Source of the DNA: Pseudosulfitobacter pseudonitzschiae
GTDB lineage: Bacteria > Pseudomonadota > Alphaproteobacteria > Rhodobacterales > Rhodobacteraceae
Direction of reading: 5' to 3'
DNA length: 64,000 nt
Assembly (NCBI RefSeq): GCF_900129395.1
Contig: NZ_FQVP01000001.1
Span: forward strand, 310,001 to 374,000
Below are positions 19,729 through 29,251 of this stretch, in pieces (position 1 is the stretch's first letter; the number at the start of each line of letters is the position of its first letter). Below the pieces are notes generated by a model. That model saw only the letters and a program-made list of their open reading frames with translations, was not told the origin of the DNA and made no database searches. The translations under genes and the position numbers were made by a program.

Positions 19729-21396
19729 ATGAGCAGTGAAAGATTGATCTACCTGCCCCTCGGTGGGGCGGGCGAAATTGGCATGAATTGCTATGTCTAC
19801 GGTTACGGAAAACCTGAAAAGGAACGTCTGATCGTTGTGGACATCGGCGTGGCCTTTCCCGACATGGACAGCACGCCGGGGGTGGACCTGATCCTGCCCG
19901 ACATCAGCTGGCTGGAAGAGCGGCGCGACCGCATCGAGGCGGTGTTTGTCACCCATGCCCACGAGGACCACATCGGCGCGATTGCCCACACCTATGGCCG
20001 TCTGGAAGCGCCGATTTTCGCGCGTGCCTTCACGGCCAACCATGCCAAGCGCAAGATGGCCGAGAACGGCCACCCGGCCGACGCCGTCACCGTCGTCGAG
20101 GCCTGGCCCGACCAGGTCGCGGCTGGCCCGTTCAAGGTGGGCTTTCTGCCGATCTCGCATTCGATCCCCGAAAGCTCGGGTCTGGTCATCGACAGCCCCA
20201 AGGGCCGCGTGATCCACTCGGGCGATTTCAAGCTGGACCGCACACCGCTGGTGGGCGAGGCGTGGGACCCCGAGCTGTGGGCCGACGTGTCCAAGGGCGG
20301 GGTCAAGGCGCTGGTCTGTGACAGCACCAACGTGTTTTCCCCCCATGCGGGCCGGTCGGAAGTGACCGTTGGCCCCGAGATCGAAAAGATGATGAATGCG
20401 GCCACGGGCATGGTCGTCGCCACCACCTTCGCCTCGAACGTGGCACGGGTGAAAACGCTGGCCGAGGCGGGGGACCGGGCAGGGCGGTCGGTCGTGCTGT
20501 TGGGGCGCGCGATGAAACGCATGATCGAGGCGTCGATTGAATCCGGCGTCCTGACCGAATTCCCGCAGGTCGTCGCCCCCGAGGATGCCCGCAGCATCCC
20601 GCGCGAGAACCTGTTGCTGCTGGTCACCGGCAGCCAGGGCGAGCGCCGTGCCGCCAGTGCGCAGCTGGCCCGTGGTAAATACATGGGGCTTGAGATGAAA
20701 AAGGGCGATACATTCCTGTTTTCGTCCAAGACGATCCCCGGCAACGAACGCGGCGTGATCCAGATCATGAACGCGTTTTCGGAAATGGGCGTGGATATTG
20801 TGGACGACAACAGCGGCCATTACCACGTCAGCGGCCACGCCAACCGTCCCGATCTGGAAGAGATGCACGCAGTGGTCAAACCGCAGATCCTGATCCCCAT
20901 GCACGGCGAACACCGCCATTTGCGTGAACACACAAAGATCGCGGATGCCAAGGGGATGCAGGGCATTCTGGCCGTCAACGGCATGATGATCGACCTCAGT
21001 GGCAATGAACCCAAGGTCGCCGAATATGTCGAAACCGGCCGCACCTATCTGGACGGGTCGGTGCAGATCGGCGCGCTGGACGGGGTCGTGCGCGACCGTA
21101 TCCGCATGGCGCTGAACGGTCATGTGGTCGTGACGCTGATCATCGACGAACAGGACGAGCCGCTGGGCGATCCGTGGTGCGAAACCATGGGCATCGCGGA
21201 AACCGGCAGCAGCAACGCGCCGCTGGTGGAAATCATGGAAGCGGACCTGAGCCAATTCCTGGGCCGTGCAGACCCCAAAACCCTGCGCGACGATGAAGCG
21301 TTGGAGCAGGCGCTGCGCCGGACCGTGCGCAAGACCGCGCAGGACGAGATCGGCAAGAAACCCGAAGTGACGGTGATCATCAGCCGTCTGACCTGA
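19729..21396 (+). CDS. rnj: Ribonuclease J
   Basis: A metallo-beta-lactamase/beta-CASP ribonuclease with endonuclease and 5'-exonuclease activity in RNA decay. THAHEDHIGAI (about residues 75-85) is the HxHxDH zinc motif. HSIPESSGLVI and IHSGDFKLD supply further ligands. The beta-CASP motifs TGSQGE and the late HVSGHA segment are present. The 555-residue length is typical. It is the last gene before a strong terminator at 21437-21462. Confidence 0.95.
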   Translation: MSSERLIYLPLGGAGEIGMNCYVYGYGKPEKERLIVVDIGVAFPDMDSTPGVDLILPDISWLEERRDRIEAVFVTHAHEDHIGAIAHTYGRLEAPIFARAFTANHAKRKMAENGHPADAVTVVEAWPDQVAAGPFKVGFLPISHSIPESSGLVIDSPKGRVIHSGDFKLDRTPLVGEAWDPELWADVSKGGVKALVCDSTNVFSPHAGRSEVTVGPEIEKMMNAATGMVVATTFASNVARVKTLAEAGDRAGRSVVLLGRAMKRMIEASIESGVLTEFPQVVAPEDARSIPRENLLLLVTGSQGERRAASAQLARGKYMGLEMKKGDTFLFSSKTIPGNERGVIQIMNAFSEMGVDIVDDNSGHYHVSGHANRPDLEEMHAVVKPQILIPMHGEHRHLREHTKIADAKGMQGILAVNGMMIDLSGNEPKVAEYVETGRTYLDGSVQIGALDGVVRDRIRMALNGHVVVTLIIDEQDEPLGDPWCETMGIAETGSSNAPLVEIMEADLSQFLGRADPKTLRDDEALEQALRRTVRKTAQDEIGKKPEVTVIISRLT

Positions 21397-21436
21397 GCGG
21401 AACCAAACCGCTTCTCAGCGCGTTGAAAATATAACG

Positions 21437-21462
21437 GGGGCGCACGCTTTGCGCCCCTTTTT
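21437..21462 (+). terminator. Rho-independent terminator after rnj
   Basis: An 8-bp stem GGGGCGCA/TGCGCCCC (21437-21444 with 21450-21457) with a 5-nt loop is followed by TTTTT. It lies 41 nt after the rnj stop and before the osmC-like gene, so it probably closes the nuo-birA-coaX-rnj transcription unit. Confidence 0.9.
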
Positions 21463-21482
21463 CACGCGCAAAGGAGTTTCCA

Positions 21483-21908
21483 ATGATTAAGAAAAGCGGT
21501 TCCGCAAAGTGGTCGGGCGATCTGAAGACCGGCAAAGGCTATGTTTCGACTGAAACCGGCGTGCTGAAAGACCAGCCTTATGGCTTTAACACCCGTTTCG
21601 AGGACGGCAAGGGCACCAACCCCGAAGAGCTGATCGGTGCGGCCCACGCCAGCTGTTTCTCGATGGCGCTGAGCATGATCCTGGGCGAAAAGGGTTTGCA
21701 GGCGGACAGCATCGAAACCAAGGCCACCGTATCGCTTGAGAAAAAGGATGCAGGCTTTGAAGTGACCAAGGTGCATCTGGACCTGACCGCCAGCGTCCCC
21801 GGTGCCGACAAGGTGTCCTTCGACGAATGCGCGAAGACGGCCAAGGAAAACTGCCCGATCTCCAAGCTGTTGAACGCCGAGATCACCATGGACGCCAAAC
21901 TGGTCTGA
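21483..21908 (+). CDS. OsmC-family peroxiredoxin
   Basis: A 141-residue protein of the OsmC/Ohr fold that detoxifies organic hydroperoxides. The two redox cysteines are in HASCFSMAL (about residue 58) and in KENCPISK (about residue 122). The N-terminal strand SGSAKWSGDLKTGKG and the NPEELIGAAHASC block match OsmC more than Ohr. AAAGGAG at 21470 is a good ribosome site. A single-gene unit between two terminators. Confidence 0.92.
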   Translation: MIKKSGSAKWSGDLKTGKGYVSTETGVLKDQPYGFNTRFEDGKGTNPEELIGAAHASCFSMALSMILGEKGLQADSIETKATVSLEKKDAGFEVTKVHLDLTASVPGADKVSFDECAKTAKENCPISKLLNAEITMDAKLV

Positions 21909-21940
21909 ACCCGTTTTGACGCCATCGGTGTCATAGATAC

Positions 21941-21979
21941 AAAAAATGCGCGTCGGGCTGTGTCCTGACGCGCATTTTT
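21941..21979. terminator. Bidirectional terminator between osmC-like gene and helicase gene
   Basis: A 13-bp stem AAAAATGCGCGTC (21942-21954) pairs with GACGCGCATTTTT (21967-21979) around a 12-nt loop. A T-run follows the stem on either strand. It serves the + strand osmC-like gene and the convergent helicase gene, which ends at 22010. Confidence 0.9.
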
Positions 21980-22009
21980 GGTTTCAGGGCAGGGGCTTAG
22001 CCCCGCCGC

Positions 22010-23548
22010 TTAGCTGTCGTAGCGTTCGGCAAAGCTTTTCTCGATAAAGGTGGGCGTGTGATCGCCCAGACCTGTCACGCGACCTCCACGGTCGTCGCGA
22101 TTGCTGCGCGACCGGCTGGACGAACTGCGCTTGCTGTCCGGGGTGTCGTTCCGGTTGTCGGACCGATTGTCCGCGCGCGTGTCCTTCTGCGGCTCGGCGC
22201 GGGTTTCGGCCGGGGCCGCGTCGCGCTTTGGCGTTTCGGCCTGCTTGGGCGCGGCTTCGGGCTTGGTCTGAGCCGGGGCGTCGGCCTTGGGTGCGTCGTC
22301 CGTCTTGCGGCTGCGCGAGCGCGACCGTGAGCGGCTGGAGGTCGGTTTCTTCTCGGTGGTGTCCTCGGGCGCATCGCCCTGCGCCTCGGCACCGATGTGG
22401 CCCAACGGATTCTCGATGCGCGGGATTTCACGCTGGATCAGCCGTTCGATGTCTTCAAAGTTCTTTTCGTCGCGGGGCACGCAGATCATCACGGCCTTGC
22501 CGTCCCGTCCGGCGCGGCCCGTGCGGCCAATGCGGTGCACATAGTCCTCGGCGTGGCTGGGCACGTCGAAGTTGAACACGTGGCTGACGCTGGGCACGTC
22601 CAGACCGCGCGCGGCCACGTCCGAGGCCACGAGAAAGCGCAGGGTGCCGGCACGGAAGCCGTCCAGGGTGCGCGTGCGCTGGCTTTGGTCCAGGTCGCCA
22701 TGGATCGGGGCCGCGTCATAGCCGTATTTGTTCAGCGACTTGGCAACGATGTCCACGTCCGTCTTGCGGTTGCAGAAGATGATCGCGTTGGTGCATTTGT
22801 CACCTTCGGCGTCGATCAACATGCGCAGAACCTTGCGTTTTTCCGATGCCTCACGATCCTTGCGCGAGCCTTTGAACATGACAACGCCCTGTTCGATGGT
22901 CTCTGAGGCGCTGGCCTGGCGGGCCACTTCAATGCGGGCGGGGTTGCTGAGGAATGTGTTGGTGATGCGCTCGATCTCGGGCGCCATGGTGGCCGAGAAG
23001 AACAAGGTCTGACGGGTGAACGGTGTCAGGCCAAAGATGCGTTCGATATCGGGGATAAAGCCCATGTCCAGCATCCGGTCGGCTTCGTCCACGACCATGA
23101 CCTTGACGTCCGACAAGATCAGCTTGCCACGCTCGAAATGGTCCAGCAGACGGCCAGGCGTGGCGATCAGAACGTCCACGCCCTTGTCGATCAGCGTGTC
23201 CTGTTCCTTGAACGACACGCCACCGATCAGCAGCGCCTTGGTCAGTTTCAGGTGTTTGGTATAGGTGTCGAAGTTTTCGGCAACCTGTGCAGCCAGCTCG
23301 CGCGTGGGGCACAGCACAAGGCTGCGCGGCATCCGCGCGCGGGCGCGTCCACGGGCCAGCAGGGTGATCATCGGCAGAACAAAGCCTGCGGTCTTGCCTG
23401 TGCCGGTCTGGGCAATGCCCAAAACGTCGCGGCCGTCCAGGGCGGGGGGAATCGCGCCGGCCTGAATGGGGGTCGGCGTTTCGTATCCTGCTTCCTCGAT
23501 GGCTTTCAGCACTTTGGGATTCAGGTTCAGATCTGAGAATTTTGTCAT
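22010..23548 (-). CDS. DEAD-box RNA helicase (RhlE-like)
   Basis: An ATP-dependent RNA helicase of 512 residues. Motifs seen: PTPIQAGAIPPAL (Q motif), AQTGTGKTAGFVLPM (I), PTRELAAQV (Ia), VDEADRMLDMG (II), FFSATMAPEI (III), DVAARGLDVP (V) and HRIGRTGRAG (VI). The last 130 residues are low-complexity Ser/Arg/Asp/Lys, as in RhlE-type proteins that bind RNA with a disordered tail. The ATG at 23548 (MTKFSDLNL) is chosen; the in-frame 36-residue extension upstream has no helicase features. Confidence 0.93.
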   Translation of the reverse strand: MTKFSDLNLNPKVLKAIEEAGYETPTPIQAGAIPPALDGRDVLGIAQTGTGKTAGFVLPMITLLARGRARARMPRSLVLCPTRELAAQVAENFDTYTKHLKLTKALLIGGVSFKEQDTLIDKGVDVLIATPGRLLDHFERGKLILSDVKVMVVDEADRMLDMGFIPDIERIFGLTPFTRQTLFFSATMAPEIERITNTFLSNPARIEVARQASASETIEQGVVMFKGSRKDREASEKRKVLRMLIDAEGDKCTNAIIFCNRKTDVDIVAKSLNKYGYDAAPIHGDLDQSQRTRTLDGFRAGTLRFLVASDVAARGLDVPSVSHVFNFDVPSHAEDYVHRIGRTGRAGRDGKAVMICVPRDEKNFEDIERLIQREIPRIENPLGHIGAEAQGDAPEDTTEKKPTSSRSRSRSRSRKTDDAPKADAPAQTKPEAAPKQAETPKRDAAPAETRAEPQKDTRADNRSDNRNDTPDSKRSSSSRSRSNRDDRGGRVTGLGDHTPTFIEKSFAERYDS

Positions 23549-23676
23549 GTATGTCCGAAGTTTGCGGACACTGACTTGGCCCGCGGCAGCTTTGAAATGT
23601 CGGCCCGCATGGCCCAAAGGCAGCCCAAAGGCCGCGACATTGATTGCCCATACCAAAGCGCGGGGCCGGGGTCAAA

Positions 23677-24612
23677 TCATGTCGTGAAATCAGGGAAGTG
23701 GCGGGTCATTATTTCGTCGAGATTCAACGCATGCGTGCGCAAAAGGCCCTGAGCCTCCAGCCGCGCGCGCAAATCCGCGCTGTCTTCGGCCACTTCGCGG
23801 TAAAAGGCGCGCAAGCCCGCTTCGCCACTGTCGGCCTCGATGAACCGGAACAGCTCGTGCAGGCTCAAGCCCCCCGCCTCGCGCGGCATGGCGGGGGCCA
23901 GTTCGGCGCGATACGATCCCTTTTCCAGCCGGTAGCGGTAGCTGGACAGCCAGTCTTCCCAGGTCTTTGCATGGCAATGGGCCAGGTCGACCTGGTCCAG
24001 CTCAACCTCGGCGGGGTTCATGACCTTGCCCTGAAAGACGTTGTGAATACGCACGTCCAGCCCCTCCAGACCCGTGCGCGCGAACAGTTTGCCCGCCACA
24101 TGGGACAGGAACCCGCCTTTGATGTGGGGACCATAGTTCGGGTACAGGCGATTGACGATCTGCGCGCGGTCCGGCCCGTTGGGCACGAAGGCTTTGAAGT
24201 GGCGGCCTTCGCCTGCAAGTTGTTCCATCGGGCGCACGCGGGCGGTCTGCACCGTGGCGGGCAGGGCGGCCAGTGCATCGGCGACCGGAGCGTCAGAGAC
24301 AAGAAATTCGTCGGCGTCCATATGGATCAGCCAATCGACCTCGGTCCGGCGGGCATAGGCGTGGGTGGCATTGCGGCTTTGCCGGACCTGATGTTTCTCG
24401 GGCCGTTTGCCGCCCAGCTTTTGCCAGTGCTGCGCATCACAGCGGGTGACGCGGATTTTCGGGTGCGCTTTCAGCGGGGCAAAGGCATCGCTGTCGGGAT
24501 CGTCCAGGTAGATATACAGCCGGTGCGCGCCGGACTCGATGTGATAGGCGACAAAGCGCAGGATCTCGCGCGCAGGTGCGAGGATGGTGGAGGATAGGCC
24601 CCAGGTGGTCAT
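23677..24612 (-). CDS. Glycosyltransferase family 2-like protein (Glyco_tranf_2_4)
   Basis: A 311-residue protein with the fold of PF13704 glycosyltransferases. FVAYHIESGAHRLYIYLDD is the N-terminal nucleotide-sugar region, and LIHMDADEFLV (about residues 98-108) is the DxD-type metal/donor site. The C-terminal half has the Arg/Tyr-rich helices usual in this family. It overlaps the next GT gene upstream on its strand by 4 nt (ATGA). Acceptor and donor are unknown. It is paralogous to four other GT domains in this window. Confidence 0.85.
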   Translation of the reverse strand: MTTWGLSSTILAPAREILRFVAYHIESGAHRLYIYLDDPDSDAFAPLKAHPKIRVTRCDAQHWQKLGGKRPEKHQVRQSRNATHAYARRTEVDWLIHMDADEFLVSDAPVADALAALPATVQTARVRPMEQLAGEGRHFKAFVPNGPDRAQIVNRLYPNYGPHIKGGFLSHVAGKLFARTGLEGLDVRIHNVFQGKVMNPAEVELDQVDLAHCHAKTWEDWLSSYRYRLEKGSYRAELAPAMPREAGGLSLHELFRFIEADSGEAGLRAFYREVAEDSADLRARLEAQGLLRTHALNLDEIMTRHFPDFTT

Positions 24613-25619
24613 TTGACAGGCTCCTGCGATCCGAAAATCCGGGCGACCTTTTCATCCAGGTCCAGACGCGCCGTGACCAGCATGTCATGTTTGCGCAGCA
24701 AGCCCAGCCGTTCGGGTGTGGCGGCGCACATCTCGTCGTAGAAACGGCGCAGGCCGCTGTCGCCTTCCTCTTCAATCAACACCTGAAGAACGTCGTTTAA
24801 TATCATGTTTCCGTTTGTTTTCTTTCGGTACGACCCGTGAGTCATGCGAAAGTCGAAATGGCGTTGAAAGGTGTCCCAATCGGGCGCATGGGCGTGGCCC
24901 ACGTGCACCGTTTCCAGCATCGCACCGTTGGACACTTTGAACCCTGCCTGCATCATCGCGTGAATGCCCAGCCGGATGCGGCGAAAACCGGTGCGCACGA
25001 TGTTCTTGCCACCAGTATAGCTGATGAACCCCTCGGGCACATAGGCGCCAAAGGTGGGGTAGATGTCGATCAGGTCGGCGGTCTTGGCCTTGACCGCCTT
25101 GCGGGTGCGTTTGAAATAGGCGGGGCCGGTCCAGGGATCGCCCGAGGCCATCAGCTCCACCGGCTGCATCCGGGCAAAGGCCATATCAGCGGGCACAGCG
25201 GCAAGGTGCTGTGCAAGCGGTTGATCCGTCAGGATATATTCATCCACGTCGATATGCGCCAACCACTCCAGATCCGACGCCTTGTAGGCCTGCGAGGCAT
25301 TGGACGCCTGCCGCAGCTGGTGGCTTTCGCGGGCCTTGTCCGGCTTGTCGGCCCAAAAGGCATCGTCGCATTGGTGAAAGCGCACCCGTGGGTGGGCCAG
25401 TTGTCGCGCAATCTCTGCGTCGGGCACATCCAGAAAGATGTCCATCTGCGCCGCACCCGCCTCCAGATGGTAGGCGATAAAGCGGGCGATCTGCTGAACG
25501 GGGGCCTTGATCGTCGACACCGTGCCCCAGCGCAGCGCGTCGGGATCGGTCACGATGTCCTTGGCGATCAGCGTCGTCTTGGCGCGCTCGGGCGCCTTGT
25601 CCGGCTTGCCCCAACGCAT
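24609..25619 (-). CDS. Glycosyltransferase family 2-like protein (Glyco_tranf_2_4)
   Basis: 336 residues from the ATG at 25619 (MRWGKPDKAPERAK); the in-frame extension upstream runs into prfC and is rejected. FIAYHLEAGAAQMDIFLD and the DxD site LAHIDVDEYIL match the neighbouring GT. YVPEGFISYTGGKNIVRTG and VHVGHAHA are family features of the C-terminal part. It is the first gene of a two-gene unit, 5 nt downstream of prfC, so it may be co-transcribed with prfC. Confidence 0.85.
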   Translation of the reverse strand: MRWGKPDKAPERAKTTLIAKDIVTDPDALRWGTVSTIKAPVQQIARFIAYHLEAGAAQMDIFLDVPDAEIARQLAHPRVRFHQCDDAFWADKPDKARESHQLRQASNASQAYKASDLEWLAHIDVDEYILTDQPLAQHLAAVPADMAFARMQPVELMASGDPWTGPAYFKRTRKAVKAKTADLIDIYPTFGAYVPEGFISYTGGKNIVRTGFRRIRLGIHAMMQAGFKVSNGAMLETVHVGHAHAPDWDTFQRHFDFRMTHGSYRKKTNGNMILNDVLQVLIEEEGDSGLRRFYDEMCAATPERLGLLRKHDMLVTARLDLDEKVARIFGSQEPVK

Positions 25620-25624
25620 CGCGT

Positions 25625-27232
25625 CTACACCATCATTTCTTTGGTCGCGGTCAGGCGAATGTCGGGATAGTCGCGCACCACGCGGTCGATGTCCCATTGC
25701 AGCCGGGTCAGATAGACGACGTCGCCGTCGTGGTCATATCCGATGTGCTGTTTGTTGGATTCCACAAATTTATCAACGGCCTGTCGCGCACCGTTCACCC
25801 AGCGGGCGGACGTGAACTGCGATGGCTCGAACCGCACCGGCAGGCTGTATTCCAGCTCGATCCGGCTGGCCAGCACCTCGAATTGCAACTGCCCGACCAC
25901 GCCCACAACAAAGCCCGAGCCGATGGCCGGCTTGAACACTTTGGCCGCACCTTCCTCGGCGAATTGCATCAGTGCCTTTTCCAGGTGCTTGGCCTTCATC
26001 GGGTCGCCCGCGCGCACGCCTTGCAGCAGTTCGGGGGCAAAGGACGGGATGCCGGTCACCCGGATCGCCTCGCCCTCGGTCAGTGTGTCGCCGATGCGCA
26101 GCTGGCCGTGGTTGGGGATGCCGATGATGTCACCGGCCCACGCCTCTTCGGCCAGCTCGCGGTCGGACGCCAGGAACAGCACAGGGTTCGAGATTGCCAT
26201 CGGCTTCTTGGTGCGCACATGGGTCAGCTTCATGCCGCGGTGAAAGTGCCCCGACGCCAGCCGGACAAAGGCCACGCGGTCGCGGTGCTTGGGGTCCATG
26301 TTGGCCTGAACCTTGAAAACAAAGCCGGAAACGGATTTCTCCTCGGGCAGGATCTGGCGCGGTTCGGCCGATTGGATCTGCGGCTCGGGGCCATAGGTGG
26401 CGATGCCGTCCATCAGTTCCTTGACCCCGAACGAATTGATCGCAGAGCCGAACCAGATGGGGGTCAGCGACCCCTCCAGCATGGCGGCGTGGTCCATGGG
26501 GGGCAGCAGCTCGCGGGCCATCTCGACCTCTTCGCGCAGCTTTTCCAGCAGGTGCGCGGGCACGTGATCGGCCAGCTTGGGGTCGTCCAGCCCGTCGATC
26601 TGGATGCTTTCGGCCACACGGTTCCGGTCGGCGCGGTCCATCAGTTCCAGCCGGTCGCGCAGCATGTCATAGCAGCCGACAAAATCGCGGCCCACACCGA
26701 TGGGCCAGCTTGCCGGGGTCACGTCGATGGCCAGGTTTTCCTGAATTTCGTCAATAATATCAAACGTATCGCGGCTTTCCCGGTCCATCTTGTTACAGAA
26801 GGTCAGGATCGGCAGATCGCGCATCCGGCACACTTCGAACAGCTTTTGCGTCTGGCTTTCCACGCCCTTCGCTCCGTCGATCACCATCACGGCAGCATCC
26901 ACCGCCGTCAGCGTGCGATAGGTGTCTTCGGAGAAATCCGAGTGGCCGGGCGTGTCGACCAGGTTGAACCGGAAGTTTTTGAAATCAAACGACATGGCCG
27001 AGGCGGACACGGAAATTCCGCGGTCTTTTTCCATCGCCATAAAGTCCGACCGCGTGCGCCGCGCCTCGCCCTTGGCACGGACCTGTCCGGCCATCTGGAT
27101 CGCCCCGCCGAACAGCAGGAATTTTTCCGTCAATGTCGTTTTACCGGCATCCGGGTGCGAGATGATCGCAAAGGTGCGACGACGCGCAATCTCGGGCGGC
27201 AGATCGGGGCGGTTGGGGGCAATATCCAGCAT
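25625..27232 (-). CDS. prfC: Peptide chain release factor 3
   Basis: A GTPase that removes RF1 and RF2 from the ribosome after termination. 535 residues from the ATG at 27232 (MLDIAPNRPDLP). G motifs: HPDAGKTTLTEKFLLFGG (G1), DTPGHSDFSEDTYRT (G3) and TFCNKMDRES (G4). The long insertion after G1 with KGEARRTRSDFMAMEKDRG is characteristic of RF3. EFG_II/III-like domains follow. Full length. Confidence 0.96.
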   Translation of the reverse strand: MLDIAPNRPDLPPEIARRRTFAIISHPDAGKTTLTEKFLLFGGAIQMAGQVRAKGEARRTRSDFMAMEKDRGISVSASAMSFDFKNFRFNLVDTPGHSDFSEDTYRTLTAVDAAVMVIDGAKGVESQTQKLFEVCRMRDLPILTFCNKMDRESRDTFDIIDEIQENLAIDVTPASWPIGVGRDFVGCYDMLRDRLELMDRADRNRVAESIQIDGLDDPKLADHVPAHLLEKLREEVEMARELLPPMDHAAMLEGSLTPIWFGSAINSFGVKELMDGIATYGPEPQIQSAEPRQILPEEKSVSGFVFKVQANMDPKHRDRVAFVRLASGHFHRGMKLTHVRTKKPMAISNPVLFLASDRELAEEAWAGDIIGIPNHGQLRIGDTLTEGEAIRVTGIPSFAPELLQGVRAGDPMKAKHLEKALMQFAEEGAAKVFKPAIGSGFVVGVVGQLQFEVLASRIELEYSLPVRFEPSQFTSARWVNGARQAVDKFVESNKQHIGYDHDGDVVYLTRLQWDIDRVVRDYPDIRLTATKEMMV

Positions 27233-27288
27233 GTTGCGGCGTATATTCTGCGGGTGCGTCCGGCGCAAGGATGCTTAGGGCTCTGACC

Positions 27289-28308
27289 CTAACGCGTGCT
27301 GGCCTTGCGCAGCAGTTCGGCGGCGTCGGGACGGTTCAGCAGGGTTTCCTGCACGTCCAGCCCCGAAAGCCCCGCACTGCCGCGTTCGGTCGCGGCATTG
27401 CCCATCAGCTGCGCCGTCACCTCGTCCGGCATGGTCGCGCGGGTGCGGGTGTCGACCAGCGTCGATTCCGCGGCGATTCCCTCGGCATAGATGATCTGGT
27501 GCGCGTCAAAGAGCAGCTGGAAATAATCGACAAATCCGCCGTCCTGCCGGATCACGGTGTCGCCGTTGACCAGATGACGCGCCTTGACCAGCAACTCGGA
27601 CCGGCCTGCGCCCAATTGGTCCGAGCGTTGATAGATGAACAGGCGGTGGTCGGGGCTGACCACCAGATCGTTGAAGTTGTTCAGCGCGCCGGCACGGATG
27701 CAGATCGGGGCGAAATCGCCCACCGCGCGCACGGTCGACTGCCCGATCCAGCGCACTTTCTGCGGGCCGTCATCGCGGGTCAGCACCCGGTCGCCCACGG
27801 CCAGATCCTCGATCGGGACCTGCGCGCCGGACGCCAGCGTGATGTGGGTGCCACGGGTAAAGCGGGCACAGGCGACTTCGGCGAACTTCTCGGCCGCCTT
27901 GGTGGTGTCGATACCGACCAGCGCATAATCCGTGCGCGGGGTCAGGCTGGCCAGCGGCAGCAGGTAAATCTGCGCGACATTTCCGGTGCCGTCGGTTTCC
28001 ACAACCACGATGGAATCGGTTGTCTGCCCGTCGGGCGACATCAAGGTCAGCGCGCAATCCAGATGCAGCGCCGCACCCGGGACACCTGTGGGGCTTTCGG
28101 CGGCAATCTCGAACCCGTCCTCCAGCACCTGGATCGCCAGTTGCACAGGCCGCGCCTGCGGGCTGAGCGCATAGGTGTCGTCCAGCTCAAGCTCGTCCGC
28201 AAAGGAAAGCGCATCGCCCATGTTCGCCCCGTCCGTCGCCGTGAAAACTTCGGCGGGATAGACGGGCACAGAGTGGGCCGGTGCCTGTGGGAGGTTCGGT
28301 TTGCGCAT
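27289..28308 (-). CDS. Hint-domain protein
   Basis: A 339-residue protein. An N-terminal region of about 150 residues has no recognised fold. It is followed by a Hint module (PF13403-like): CARFTRGTHITLASGA with the likely nucleophile Cys (about residue 150), EDLAVGDRVLTRDDGPQKVRWIG, and LLFDAHQIIYAEGI. Hint domains of hedgehog/intein origin can self-cleave. Whether this one does is unknown. Rhodobacterales carry many such proteins, often secreted with repeat-containing proteins. A second one is at 36073-37113. Confidence 0.85.
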   Translation of the reverse strand: MRKPNLPQAPAHSVPVYPAEVFTATDGANMGDALSFADELELDDTYALSPQARPVQLAIQVLEDGFEIAAESPTGVPGAALHLDCALTLMSPDGQTTDSIVVVETDGTGNVAQIYLLPLASLTPRTDYALVGIDTTKAAEKFAEVACARFTRGTHITLASGAQVPIEDLAVGDRVLTRDDGPQKVRWIGQSTVRAVGDFAPICIRAGALNNFNDLVVSPDHRLFIYQRSDQLGAGRSELLVKARHLVNGDTVIRQDGGFVDYFQLLFDAHQIIYAEGIAAESTLVDTRTRATMPDEVTAQLMGNAATERGSAGLSGLDVQETLLNRPDAAELLRKASTR

Positions 28309-28460
28309 GGGGAATCGGTGTGCTCGGATCAGGAATTTCGCGGATTGTTCAAGGCGCTACAGTAGGAATGTGGCAGGAGCGGGTCAACGGGCAGGTGTTT
28401 TTCTGGTATCCCCTCCGCGCATGGTGCTAGGCATGGCGCAACCGATGACAGGAGGATCAC

Positions 28461-29240
28461 ATGGATTTGGGAATATCTGGTAAACGCGCGCTCGTCTGCG
28501 CATCGTCCAAGGGCCTGGGGCGCGGCTGCGCCGAGGCGCTGGCCGAGGCTGGCGTGAACCTTGTGCTGAACGCACGCGGGGCCGAGGCGCTGGAGGAAAC
28601 CGCGACGGCGATCCGTGACGCATATGGCGTCGACGTGGTGACCGTGGCCGCCGACATCAGCACCGCCGAAGGGCAGGCCAAGGTTCTGGAAGCCGCAGGG
28701 CAGATCGACATTCTGGTCAACAACGCGGGCGGCCCGCCCCCCGGCATGTGGTCCGACTGGGACCGTGACGATTTCATCAAGGCGCTGGATGCCAACATGC
28801 TGGCCCCGATCGCGATGATGAAGGCGCTGATGCCTGCGATGATGGAGCGCGGCTGGGGCCGTGTGGTCAACATCACTTCGCAGTCGGTCAAGGCACCGAT
28901 TGCACAACTGGGCCTGTCGAATTCGGCGCGCACCGGTCTGACCGGCTATGTGGCCGGCACCTCGCGTCAGGTGGCGTCCAAGGGTGTGACCATCAACAAC
29001 CTGCTGCCCGGCATTCACGACACCGACCGTGCGGTGGCGCTGGACGGCGGCGTGGTCAAGGCCAAGGGGATTTCGATGGACGAGGCCCGCGCACAGCGCG
29101 CCGCGACAATCCCCGCCGGACGCTATGGCACGCCCCAGGAGTTCGGTCAGGCCTGCGCGTTCCTGTGCTCGGTCCATGCGGGCTTTATCGTGGGGCAAAA
29201 CCTGTTGCTGGATGGCGGTGCCACCAACGCCACGATGTAA
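28461..29240 (+). CDS. SDR-family oxidoreductase, divergent active site
   Basis: A 259-residue Rossmann-fold protein. The N-terminus GKRALVCASSKGLGRG is a cofactor loop of ASSKGLG type, and the NNAGG motif follows. The active site is unusual: the catalytic Ser is present in VNITSQSV, but the usual YxxxK is replaced by LSNSARTGL. This variant is known in the 3-oxoacyl-ACP-reductase-like branch of the family. Substrate unknown. The 12-nt spacing with the following gene suggests an operon. Confidence 0.88.
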   Translation: MDLGISGKRALVCASSKGLGRGCAEALAEAGVNLVLNARGAEALEETATAIRDAYGVDVVTVAADISTAEGQAKVLEAAGQIDILVNNAGGPPPGMWSDWDRDDFIKALDANMLAPIAMMKALMPAMMERGWGRVVNITSQSVKAPIAQLGLSNSARTGLTGYVAGTSRQVASKGVTINNLLPGIHDTDRAVALDGGVVKAKGISMDEARAQRAATIPAGRYGTPQEFGQACAFLCSVHAGFIVGQNLLLDGGATNATM

Positions 29241-29251
29241 GGAGCCGGGCG

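Noticed and set aside
16609-21255. A very long open frame on the - strand (more than 1500 codons)
   Set aside because: It runs antiparallel to nuoN, birA, coaX and rnj, all of which have clear family motifs. Its translation is His/Arg/Gln-rich shadow sequence.
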